This document shows positions 1 to 7,165 of a stretch of DNA of 64,000 nucleotides, in pieces. This stretch comes from CAZIAK01 sp964537035 (GTDB taxonomy: Bacteria > Planctomycetota > B15-G4). Every line of letters starts with the position of its first letter. Positions within the stretch are counted from its first letter, which is position 1. The DNA is taken from assembly GCA_964537035.1 (NCBI GenBank), contig CAZIAK010000016.1, positions 1 to 64,000 on the forward strand, in the 5' to 3' direction. The notes under the pieces are model-generated. The model was not told the DNA's origin, did not search any database, and saw only the letters and a program-made list of their open reading frames with translations. The position numbers were made by a program, and so were the translations under genes.

Positions 1-116
1 AGTTCATGACCCGGATGCCGGTTCTGCTTCCGTCTTCGCCCACCACCACGAGGATACTCTGCTGGCTCAGTAGGCGATGGACGACCTGCCGGGCATGGGC
101 GTAGGATCCTCGGTGG
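1..116 (-). other. Possible 5' part of a further gene at the left edge
   Basis: On the minus strand one frame stays open from the M48 gene to the window edge and contains the coding-like run QSILVVVGEDGSRTG. No convincing start codon or ribosome binding site is visible; a GTG within the VVV run is one option. If real, it is the next gene of the chaperone-peptidase operon. Too little is present to name a family. Confidence 0.25.
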
Positions 117-1202
117 TCAACCGGGCTCTGCCCCCCTTGGGCCGAAGCTGTGACCAATCCGTGCGGCGATTCGGTCCACAGCGTCCCCAAACCCCTCGGG
201 CGCAGCTCGCTGTAACCGCTGGCGCGCCTCGTCGACGCGGTCTGCGATGGCGGCTCTCGCCGCACTCGCGGTGTGGGTGGAGAGGAAGCCCTTCAGGCTG
301 CGGAGCGTGTCCTCGCCGAACTCATCGGCCAAGTTAGCCTGCTCATCGCGGTCGAACACACCGTCCTCGGCGATCTTCTCGGCTGCCATCCAGAGGGCCA
401 GATCCGACTCAAGATCCCTCAGGCGCTGCATGGCCGGACCATCGGTGAAGCGTCTCAGGTCCTTCCTGATTCGCTCATCGATCTGGCCGCGACTGTCCTC
501 CGTGGTGTCAATCGGCCGAGGTCCGGACGCCGAAGATGCGTACCACATCAATGCTCGGCAACGAACCAGGATCGACGGGTGGGTCGACAGCATGTGTTGC
601 GCCGTGGGGCCCACTCCAGGGGCGCGCAGCTGCGAAAGGAAAGCACCCACATCAAACCGAACATGCTTGGCCGAGAGGCCGCTCAGCGTCTTCATCAGTG
701 CCCGCAGAGCCACGTCGAGTTCGCCACAGGCCAGCAACCCAATCCGATCCGCAGATACTTCCTGGGCTCGCATGCGCATGAACATCTCAATCTGGCCGTC
801 GGACGCAGCCATCTCAGCAATGCCGTGGCCGAGCAGAAAGTGACCGAGTTCGTGCCCCACGACGAACGCCAGCTCATTAGCATCGAGAAGTTCTACAAGC
901 GCCGAGGCAAGCACGATGGTGCAGTGCCCGGCCCCATCGAGGTGGCAACTCGCCTGGATGACAGGCGATGCCTCGACGAACGCGGTGAGCATCCCACTCG
1001 GCAGGTGAAGCTCGCGCTCAGTGCGTTCCAGCACGTCCTGCAACGCCGGCGTCACCATGCTCGAGATCTGCAGCCCGTCCTGTGCGAGGCGCCGCCGGAT
1101 GCCCATGGTGGTCGCCGGCGCCGTCAGGCCCGCCCGCGAATGGTCATCGGCGAATCTGACGTTCTCCGCCCAGGCGCGCGCGGCCTGAAGCGTCTCAGGC
1201 AT
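117..1202 (-). CDS. M48-family zinc metallopeptidase with TerB-like C-terminal region
   Basis: A 361-residue protein with the zinc-peptidase signature HELGH at residues 117-121 and the downstream glutamate ligand in EVSADRIG (Glu148), the pattern of family M48 (HtpX/Ste24/BepA type). No signal peptide or clear transmembrane segment is visible, so it is probably cytoplasmic, unlike HtpX. Residues 265-345 form a separate helical region with LALWMAAEKIAEDGVFDRDE, which resembles the acidic motif of TerB-type domains. The start overlaps the end of the TerB-protein gene by 8 nt, so the two are translationally coupled. It is the last clear gene of the GrpE-like/Hsp70/TerB/M48 operon, which suggests proteolysis tied to chaperone function. 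Peptidase assignment is firm; substrate unknown. Confidence 0.85.
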   Translation of the reverse strand: MPETLQAARAWAENVRFADDHSRAGLTAPATTMGIRRRLAQDGLQISSMVTPALQDVLERTERELHLPSGMLTAFVEASPVIQASCHLDGAGHCTIVLASALVELLDANELAFVVGHELGHFLLGHGIAEMAASDGQIEMFMRMRAQEVSADRIGLLACGELDVALRALMKTLSGLSAKHVRFDVGAFLSQLRAPGVGPTAQHMLSTHPSILVRCRALMWYASSASGPRPIDTTEDSRGQIDERIRKDLRRFTDGPAMQRLRDLESDLALWMAAEKIAEDGVFDRDEQANLADEFGEDTLRSLKGFLSTHTASAARAAIADRVDEARQRLQRAAPEGFGDAVDRIAARIGHSFGPRGAEPG

Positions 1203-2376
1203 AGCGTTTCCGCGCCTCGCCGATCATGTCGATCATCCGCTGAGCGTTGGCGCGCTCAGTAGGGTCCGTCAGCACGGACATGCGACTGTTCCATTTGCTG
1301 AACTCATCTCGTAAGTGCTTCTTGATGCGCGCGTTGTCCCAGCCCGGGTCGATACCCAGGCTGACCTCGATCGAAGCGTGGGCATCGCTCTCGGCATCCA
1401 GCGTGACCATGGCTTGGTCGTGCAGCTTCTCGATCTGCTCGATATCGAGATCCAACTTTGCAGCGATGTGGCGTAGGACCTTCAGCTCCGAAGCCGCCGC
1501 AACCCCGTCAGCCGCCATGATGTCGTAGCAGAGCTCAATGGCCTCGTGGCTCGCGGCGCTGTCGTCGATCTCGGCGAGCCGGTCGAGTAACCAGTCAATG
1601 CTGAGATCGCTGCCCTTCACCCCATCAAATGCAGACTGCATCGCTGCGTTGTAGCGCTTCTTCACGGCCTCCCGTTCGGACTCGGGCTCGACGGAGAGGT
1701 GCTTCTCTACGCAGGCCTTGATCGTCCGCCCCTCGGAGTCGGCAAGCTCACCGTCTGCCATCGCAACGCACACTCCGAGTTGGATCGCGATCTCGCGTGC
1801 GTCGATCCGAAGATCCCGCTTCTCCTCGTAACCTGGGTCGGTGAACTCGTGGACGAACTCGGTCGTGCCGGCCCAGAGTCCGCCGTCCGGCTCGGTTGGG
1901 ATGCCGAATACGATGCTCGCCGGCATTGTCGCGTCGAACAAGTGCACCATGGCCATCAGCTTGCGGCGTCCACTACGGGGAGGCTGGATGGCGAAGGTGA
2001 ACACAGCCGAGGTCTTGGCCCAGTCGACCAAGCCGTAGCCCGGCTTGAACGCACCGAGATTGGTCTCGAACTGGTAGCAGGGCGTGGTCTCTTCCTGCAG
2101 GTCGTCGATGAAACAGAGGCAAGGCTTGGCTTCGTCGTCAGTAATATCGAGAACAGTAGTGTAGGAAATGACCGATGTCGGCTTGCTCACGGGGAAGAGG
2201 CCCCGAGCCTGAATCTCGTACAGAACGGAGTCAGCGTCATTCTCGAGGGTTTCGCGCCGAGAGCGAATTTCGAATGGCCCCATCGCCGATCGGAGAGTCG
2301 GCGAACCCGAACTGTTCGACGCCCGAAGCAGGGCACTAAGCCCCCAAATGCCGAGGATTACTAGTAGCGCTTCCAT
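1195..2376 (-). CDS. Membrane-anchored TerB-domain protein with J-domain-like tail
   Basis: A 393-residue protein. Residues 3-18 form a hydrophobic N-terminal anchor; residues 30-190 are a soluble domain I do not recognise; residues 195-325 hold two TerB-like acidic helical motifs (MADGELADSE at 206-215 and AADGVAAASE at 288-297). The last 55 residues resemble a J-domain without the HPD tripeptide: a GI-containing first helix, the long helix IKKHLRDEFSKWNSRM, then a third helix ending EARKRY. The architecture recalls DjlA, a membrane J-protein with a TerB-like domain. The gene lies 3 nt after the Hsp70 stop and overlaps the peptidase gene, so it is probably a co-chaperone or adaptor. TerB is well supported; the J-like reading is inference. 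Confidence 0.7.
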   Translation of the reverse strand: MEALLVILGIWGLSALLRASNSSGSPTLRSAMGPFEIRSRRETLENDADSVLYEIQARGLFPVSKPTSVISYTTVLDITDDEAKPCLCFIDDLQEETTPCYQFETNLGAFKPGYGLVDWAKTSAVFTFAIQPPRSGRRKLMAMVHLFDATMPASIVFGIPTEPDGGLWAGTTEFVHEFTDPGYEEKRDLRIDAREIAIQLGVCVAMADGELADSEGRTIKACVEKHLSVEPESEREAVKKRYNAAMQSAFDGVKGSDLSIDWLLDRLAEIDDSAASHEAIELCYDIMAADGVAAASELKVLRHIAAKLDLDIEQIEKLHDQAMVTLDAESDAHASIEVSLGIDPGWDNARIKKHLRDEFSKWNSRMSVLTDPTERANAQRMIDMIGEARKRYA

Positions 2377-2379
2377 GGT

Positions 2380-3906
2380 CTACTCGACCAGGAACCGGTC
2401 GATAGTGGCTGGCGCCTCGCGACTGCTCTCCGTTGCGGGCGAAACATCGAGGTCGAGCTGATGGACCTTGCCAGAAGCAACGTCCTTGTACTCACAGTGC
2501 ATCTTCATGTTCTCATCGATCGAGTAGGTCACCTCGATCTCCTGTCCGGCTGGCCGGCCGGCCGGCAGTTCCAACTCGCCGCTTGCCAGCATAGTGACGA
2601 ACTGTGGGTCTTTCTCATCTGCTCGATCGCATTCAGTAATCCGGCAGAGGACTCTCGTCTGGCCTTGTGACACGGTGAAGTAGCTTTGGGTGATAGCACA
2701 GGGCACGTGAGTATCCTTGGTGATGAGGACGCAGTTCTCCTCCTCGGGTCCGCGCCCCTCGTCCGGGATGCTGAGGGCGATCGTGCCGAAGTAGTGACCA
2801 CAGATCTCTTTCAGGGCCACACCCCCGATCGCCCTTCGCTGCAGCGCCGTCATAGACGATTCGTCCGTCTTCAGTGCCGAGTAGACTGCGGCCCCTAGGG
2901 CGACGACCTCGTCTGGGTTCACGGAGGTATCCGGCTCACGTCCGAAGACCCGCTTGATGCTCTCGCGGATGCAGGGGATGCGCGTCGAACCTCCGGCGAG
3001 CAGAATGCCGTCCAACTGGGAGGGCGTTACGCCAGCCTCGTCGAGAATCGCCTCGCAGAGCATCTCGGCCTGCTGGACGCGCGAAGCGATTGCCTCTTCG
3101 AACTCCTGGCGCGTTACGTTCACGGATACGCCGTGCACGTCCCGATCGAAACTCGTTCGCTTGGAGAGGGCGATCTTCATGTCTTCAGCGTCACCCAGCG
3201 TGAACTCCTTCTTCGTCAGTTCCGAAGGAGAAGATGCATTCAGCTTCTTGAGAACCAGCGCCAGCAGGCACCCGTCAAAGTCGTCGCCGCCAAGTTCCCT
3301 GATCCCTCCGGTGCCGAGGATCTCCATGCGGTAGCCATCCACGCGCAGTATCGTGATGTCGAAGGTGCCGCCGCCCAGGTCGTACACGGCGTAGCGGCCA
3401 TTCAGCCGTCCCCTCTCCTTGAATGCATAATAGAGCGCGGCGGCAGTTGGCTCGTTAGGAAGGCTAGCGTCGCTTGCAAGCGAGATTCCGGCATGCTCCG
3501 CTGCGGACATCGTGTCCACGCGAGCGGGGTGATCGAAATTGGCAGGAATTGTCACAACCGAGTTACCCATGGACCCAAGGCGCGCTGTCGTGTCCAACAC
3601 CAGCTTCTTGAGCACGATAGTGCTGAGATCGCGGGCGGAGTAGCTGTCGTCGACCAACTCGACCCTAGTCTCTCTTCCCATCCACCTCTTAAATCGCGCC
3701 GCCGTCGCAATCCCTGGCTTCCGGTTCCACTCCTTCCTGGCCTCCTCGCCGACGTGGAACTTGCCGTCTGCTGTGTCGACCCAGACGACCGATGGGGTGA
3801 TGTTGGCTCCCTCGTCGTTGTGAACAATGAGCGGCTCGCCCGAGTCACTGAACTGGCCCACGGCCGAGAAGCAGGTTCCCAGGTCAATACCCGTGATGAC
3901 GCTCAT
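2380..3906 (-). CDS. Hsp70-family chaperone without the C-terminal lid
   Basis: A 508-residue Hsp70 ATPase. Phosphate-1 motif GIDLGTCFSAVG is at residues 6-17, phosphate-2 motif DLGGGTFD at 176-183, adenosine motif LLAGGSTRIP near 302-311, and NPDEVVALGAA at 330-340. After the linker only about 140 residues remain, enough for the beta-sandwich substrate domain but not the helical lid; DnaK is about 640 residues. It is therefore a specialised paralogue, not the housekeeping DnaK. The ATG start overlaps the stop of the upstream GrpE-like gene by 4 nt, indicating coupled expression with its presumed nucleotide-exchange factor. It is predicted to bind and release client proteins in the cytoplasm under control of ATP. 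The clients are unknown. Confidence 0.92.
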   Translation of the reverse strand: MSVITGIDLGTCFSAVGQFSDSGEPLIVHNDEGANITPSVVWVDTADGKFHVGEEARKEWNRKPGIATAARFKRWMGRETRVELVDDSYSARDLSTIVLKKLVLDTTARLGSMGNSVVTIPANFDHPARVDTMSAAEHAGISLASDASLPNEPTAAALYYAFKERGRLNGRYAVYDLGGGTFDITILRVDGYRMEILGTGGIRELGGDDFDGCLLALVLKKLNASSPSELTKKEFTLGDAEDMKIALSKRTSFDRDVHGVSVNVTRQEFEEAIASRVQQAEMLCEAILDEAGVTPSQLDGILLAGGSTRIPCIRESIKRVFGREPDTSVNPDEVVALGAAVYSALKTDESSMTALQRRAIGGVALKEICGHYFGTIALSIPDEGRGPEEENCVLITKDTHVPCAITQSYFTVSQGQTRVLCRITECDRADEKDPQFVTMLASGELELPAGRPAGQEIEVTYSIDENMKMHCEYKDVASGKVHQLDLDVSPATESSREAPATIDRFLVE

Positions 3907-4688
3907 GATTTCCCTCGTTTGGACTGGTGTGAGTAGACGCGCACCTTGGCCTTAAGGATGACCTGGGCAGGCGCACCCTCTTGAACCGGCCGGATCTGGT
4001 ATCCCGGCCGTACGCTGGATTCGATTACTCCGTCCCTCTCCGGATCGGCGGTCTGGACGATCGAGATCGTGTCATCGATCCCGGCAGTCTCCCGGTAAAG
4101 AGCTCCGGGAGGAGGCGAGAAGGCCTCGACACCGCAAGCGTCCAGTGCCTGGTTGACGAGCAGCGTCCGCACCCTGGCCAATGCGTCCTGCTTGCTCAGG
4201 TCGCTCTCGATCAGACCATCGATGGCGTCCGCGACGAGCACGAACGGGTAGAGAAAGCGCTTGAAGATGTATGCGTCGTAGCCCTCGGCGAGGCGCTTGA
4301 TCTGCTGCTCCTTGTCACGCAACTGGGTCATCAGTTCGTCGAAGCAGCTGTTCAGATCGCGCAGGTCGTGCGCAATCTGCTCGGTCGCTGGCACGGACGT
4401 AACCGCCCCCCCTGCGGGGGGAAGCGCCTGCTCGGCCAGAAGCCGCGCCATCCGATCTTCGAAGCGAGCCGCCACCTCATCAAGCACTGAAGCCATGATC
4501 CGGCGGTTTTTCTCAAGCCTGTCTGGATCTGGCTCAGGGACGCTCCGCTGGAACCGCCCAAGCTGATCCTCAAGCACTTTCTCAACGCGTCGCTCGAACT
4601 CATCTGCGGCGTCCTCGATGAACGCCCTGGCCTGAATGCGGTTGCTCCGCCCTGCAGCGGACGAACCACCATGTTGTGCGCTGCCCAT
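3903..4688 (-). CDS. GrpE-like nucleotide exchange factor
   Basis: A 261-residue protein, longer than the usual ~200 of GrpE. Residues 20-150 are charged and helical, probably coiled coil as in the GrpE dimer stalk. The following part matches the GrpE head: FLYPFVLVADAIDGLIE, then ACGVEAFSPPPGALY, then a terminal beta segment GVIESSVRPGYQI ending in VILKAKVRVY. The ATG at 4688 has a GAGGG ribosome binding site 3-4 nt upstream. It is the first gene of the operon and overlaps the Hsp70 gene by 4 nt, which supports a role in ADP release from that Hsp70. Similarity is at fold-pattern level, so the assignment is likely rather than certain. Confidence 0.75.
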   Translation of the reverse strand: MGSAQHGGSSAAGRSNRIQARAFIEDAADEFERRVEKVLEDQLGRFQRSVPEPDPDRLEKNRRIMASVLDEVAARFEDRMARLLAEQALPPAGGAVTSVPATEQIAHDLRDLNSCFDELMTQLRDKEQQIKRLAEGYDAYIFKRFLYPFVLVADAIDGLIESDLSKQDALARVRTLLVNQALDACGVEAFSPPPGALYRETAGIDDTISIVQTADPERDGVIESSVRPGYQIRPVQEGAPAQVILKAKVRVYSHQSKRGKS

Positions 4689-5216
4689 TTCCCTCTAATC
4701 TCCTACCCGGAAACCGTCTCTGTGCCATCGAGCACGGCCAAGCCTAGCACAGCAATCGGTTGCTCATTCGGCGCTTCCTGGTTTCGGGCGGAATCACGTC
4801 GCGGGGCAGAGGTCGAGGTTGTCGAGATGAGGGTATATGGCGCGGCGGCAGCGTTCGGGATTGCGTAAGCCGCGGGCCAGGTCCGTCGGCGGGCTACGTA
4901 AGCTGCGCTAAGCTGGGAACGCCGGTCACCCCGTCGACGTCATCACAGCCATCGACACCACACTCCCGTCGCAAATCGAGCTACGCGCACCGTGGGCCTG
5001 GTGCTGAGCGCCAGGCCGGCTTGGCGCCGCTGAACTGGGGCTGCCGGGCAAACTGCGTATGGGGCTGGATGACCGGCCCCGTAGTCCAGGGCTCGGCGGC
5101 GCCTGTATCGGAAACGGCCTTAAGCCATGCCATGCTGATTGGAGATGGCTCGCTAGGTCAGGCCGCAGGCCTTCCAGCAGTCCACCAGATTCTGTATCTC
5201 TGGCGGGTGCGGCCTA
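4689..5216. other. Intergenic stretch without a convincing gene
   Basis: No supportable gene lies here. A long plus-strand open frame crosses the area but has no family motif and the biased composition of a chance frame. The end next to 4688 must hold the promoter of the chaperone operon, but no clear -35/-10 pair is visible. The stretch is continuous with the decayed DNA that runs to selC. Confidence 0.5.
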
Positions 5217-5449
5217 AACGGCCTCTTGGATTGGGGCGCGTCGCGATGGCGACGACGGACGACTGCTCAAGACAGCATGGCCGCCCACAACTCCGCCCTG
5301 CGTCAAGATCTTCATGCAATGTTGGATCGTCGACCCTGCTGGCCCATCCGGATTCTCAGCGTCGAACGGGCTGTCCATCTCGCCGCCATGATCCAATAGC
5401 GGAGAGCACCCCCAGGCTGGCGGCGAAGTCCACCAGCTCAGGCAGGATG
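5217..5449 (-). pseudogene. Degraded coding remnant, family unknown
   Basis: Two minus-strand frames give coding-like peptides end to end, ELVDFAASLGVLSAI followed in another frame by HGGEMDSPFDAENPDG and then STIQHCMKILTQGG. A frameshift near 5395 would join them. There is no start codon with a ribosome binding site and no recognisable domain. It directly follows the exonuclease-like fragment and is best read as decayed sequence. Confidence 0.3.
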
Positions 5450-5605
5450 ATTCACCGCAGTGGATACGGTCACCTTGATCTGGCAGTGATCAGAGGGTCC
5501 CCAGCATGCTGCGGAGTTCTTCGCCTCAGCACAGACCATCAGCTCCTCAGAGGCGAAGACGTGGTCCACCTCATAGCGATGACCTTCCCCCACAAGAGTG
5601 GACAC
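5438..5605 (-). pseudogene. C-terminal fragment of an endonuclease/exonuclease/phosphatase-family protein
   Basis: The minus-strand frame reads RYEVDHVFASEELMV and, about 25 residues on, WGPSDHCQIKV. This is the C-terminal signature of the EEP superfamily (exonuclease III, DNase I, phosphatases), where a DH(I/V)F(V/A)S strand is followed by the catalytic SDH(C/R)P motif. Only about 50 residues exist; the catalytic N-terminal half is missing. The upstream side is cut at about 5605, where an IS3-like end begins, so a transposon insertion followed by deletion is a plausible cause. Family match is good for so short a fragment. Confidence 0.55.
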
Positions 5606-5703
5606 CTCCGATAGAGTCAATAGGACCCAGGAGGTACCCATGGCACGACGAGCACGCAGGCAATTCACAGCAGAGCAGAGGGCTCAGGCCGTCCGACACT
5701 TGG
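5599..5703 (+). mobile_element. IS3-family insertion-sequence remnant (left end and start of OrfA)
   Basis: The segment begins with gtggacacctcc (5599-5610), the style of terminus seen in many IS3-family elements. An AGGAGG ribosome binding site (5629-5634) precedes an ATG at 5640. The product begins MARRARRQFTAEQRAQAV, the usual start of the HTH-containing OrfA transposase. After about 22 residues the similarity stops and the frame runs antisense into another remnant. OrfA and OrfB are otherwise absent, so the element is dead. Confidence 0.6.
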
Positions 5704-5866
5704 CCAGCAGGATCGCCTCCGGAATATCCGGTGTCAGCTGCACCTTGTGCCCGACCATGCTGGCCCTCGCTGGCGTGACCCCGAGCCACCGGGCGGCAGT
5801 GGCGTAGTCCTTCCGCCAGGCGCTCCATCCTGGCGGCCTTCGCGGAAGCCAAGCGACCCGACCCAG
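5704..5866 (-). pseudogene. Recombinase/resolvase-type HTH domain remnant
   Basis: On the minus strand the peptide DYATAARWLGVTPARASM followed by LTPDIPEAILL matches the HTH segment found at the C-terminal end of many resolvase/recombinase genes, where an LGV(T/S)xAR helix is followed by L(A/T)PxIQExIL. The preceding residues RMERLAEGL are in another frame, so the fragment carries at least one frameshift. Its end abuts the IS3 fragment in the opposite orientation. Non-functional. Confidence 0.5.
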
Positions 5867-6166
5867 CACCTAAAGCCTTAGCCCAGGAGCGCCACCCAAT
5901 GGGCGGCTGTCAGCTCTCCGACCCTGCCGCTTGCACCATCGCCTCCTCGCCAGAGCCAAGTCGCGCGAGCTTGAACTATCCCTTGAAGAAGAAGGTCTCT
6001 CAGGCCGCCCAAGCCAGCTCCGGAATCTTGGTCCCCCCTCAGGTCCCCCTTGATGTACCCAGATCGTGGTTCTGAGTGGTGTGAGCTGGTGCCCGTCCCG
6101 TGCTACCGTCTCCCCTATGGCGACCTTGGCAAACACGCAAACCCTACGAATGCAGGGGTTTAGTAA
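5867..6166. other. Non-coding flank downstream of selC
   Basis: No gene is supported here; open frames crossing into selC are artefacts of the tRNA sequence. Just past the tRNA 3' end, on the minus strand, AAACCC and GGGTTT form a short inverted repeat around an 11-nt loop (about 6140-6162), a possible weak terminator lacking a clear T-tract. In many bacteria the 3' flank of selC is where integrating elements insert. Confidence 0.4.
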
Positions 6167-6263
6167 TGGCGGGAGAGGATGGGAATCGAACCCACCCGGG
6201 GACTTTGTCGGCCCCCCATCTGGATTTGAAGTCCAGTAGGCACACCAGCGCCTTGCCACTCCC
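6167..6263 (-). tRNA. selC: tRNA-Sec (anticodon UCA)
   Basis: A 97-nt minus-strand gene with encoded CCA. The anticodon arm is CTGGA, loop CTTCAAA, TCCAG, giving anticodon UCA, which reads UGA. The variable arm is very long (GATGGGGGGCCGACAAAGTC region) and the T loop is TTCGATT. The acceptor arm pairs GGGAGTGG with CCTCTCCC over 8 positions, the long acceptor typical of bacterial tRNA-Sec, with one U-U mismatch at position 6. Length and loop sequences match the E. coli gene pattern. Together with selA, selD and the UGA codon inside selD it shows that the organism makes selenocysteine. Confidence 0.95.
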
Positions 6264-6354
6264 GTCGGTGCGCACACTGTAGCCAACTCGTGAGGGCCAC
6301 CACCAGCCCCACGGAGTCAGCGCTCAACCCGTGGAGGCCGGGAGCCGATGAGGG

Positions 6355-6627
6355 TTGTGCCGGACCTCTCCAGCCCAGCAGCTCATCGCCCCCTCCCGAC
6401 GACACGCCATCGACCTCTCCGCAGACTCTCTGATCGCCTCGCTCGCGGTGAGTTCCGTGGGCTTCGCGCTGTTCATGTACGGCAAGAAACAGGTGCGTGT
6501 GCCCCAATACGGCGTCGGCATGGTGCTCATGGTCGCCCCCTACTTCACCACCACTGCCGGGGCCACCTTCGGTCTGGCTGGCGTGCTCCTCTGCGGCCTG
6601 ATCATCGCGGTCCGCTCCGGGATCTGA
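6355..6627 (+). CDS. Small membrane protein, two hydrophobic segments
   Basis: A protein of up to 90 residues. The core, ALFMYGKKQVRVPQYGVG followed by a hydrophobic helix and APYFTTTAG, matches a widespread small-protein family with an FMYGKKQ turn between two membrane segments, sometimes loosely annotated as amino acid transport protein without experimental support. The start is uncertain: the first 25 residues are not hydrophobic and look non-native, and a GTG at 6448 would start just before the first membrane segment. It stands alone, divergent from selC. Confidence 0.6.
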   Translation: MCRTSPAQQLIAPSRRHAIDLSADSLIASLAVSSVGFALFMYGKKQVRVPQYGVGMVLMVAPYFTTTAGATFGLAGVLLCGLIIAVRSGI

Positions 6628-6692
6628 GCGACAGAACCCTGAGGAGAGGCTCCCGGCTGGCCAGGGTCTTCAGAGGGGCTCGCGCAAGGGGT

Positions 6693-7151
6693 TCAGCGGG
6701 GAGTGGCAGGCTCACTCGACGACTCGGCCACAGGCCGCCCGACCCTGACCTCGCCATTCACTCTCACTCCTGAGCCATCGATCAGCACAACATCCTCGGC
6801 CGCCATCAGCCCGAAGGTCTCATCGCCGAGGAACAGCTCGCCTCCGAGCACGTCGAGCACCCTGCCGTTCACCAGCACCTCGGGGCCAGGGCTCTGGTCA
6901 ATGACGGCGCGCCCGTCTCCCTCGGTGATGGACAAGGTGAAGCCCGCAGGCAGGGACAACGTGGCGCTGCGGCCCACGACAATCTGTACGCCGTTGAACT
7001 CGAGCAACGAGCCCCCGCCCTCGCCCGCACCCACCTGGATGGACAGGGCACGAGGTGTCGTCACCGCACTGGTCTCACCGGCCGTCGGAGACTCGCTGCT
7101 GCAGGCGGCAAGAGCAACCAGTGCGAGCAGGACCAGAGCTTGAGCGTTCAT
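6693..7151 (-). CDS. Secreted lipoprotein, function unknown
   Basis: A 152-residue protein. The ATG at 7151 is chosen over a TTG 18 nt upstream because GGAGAG lies 6 nt before it and the signal peptide then starts correctly: MNAQALVLLALVALAAC, with lipobox LAAC. The mature part is rich in beta-strand residues and Gly/Val, with repeated short phrases such as VQIVVG and VRVNGEVRVG. This would suit a FecR-like or small beta-sandwich fold, but no family is recognised. It lies 14 nt after the large FG-GAP gene and is probably co-transcribed with it. Confidence 0.7.
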   Translation of the reverse strand: MNAQALVLLALVALAACSSESPTAGETSAVTTPRALSIQVGAGEGGGSLLEFNGVQIVVGRSATLSLPAGFTLSITEGDGRAVIDQSPGPEVLVNGRVLDVLGGELFLGDETFGLMAAEDVVLIDGSGVRVNGEVRVGRPVAESSSEPATPR

Positions 7152-7165
7152 CGGTGACTCTCCGT

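Noticed and set aside
4760..5614. 284-residue plus-strand open frame in the region left of selC
   Set aside because: No motif, Arg/Ser-rich composition of a chance frame in GC-rich DNA, and it runs antisense to better-supported remnants.
6100..6286. Open frames across selC on both strands
   Set aside because: They are translations of the tRNA-Sec gene, a common annotation artefact.
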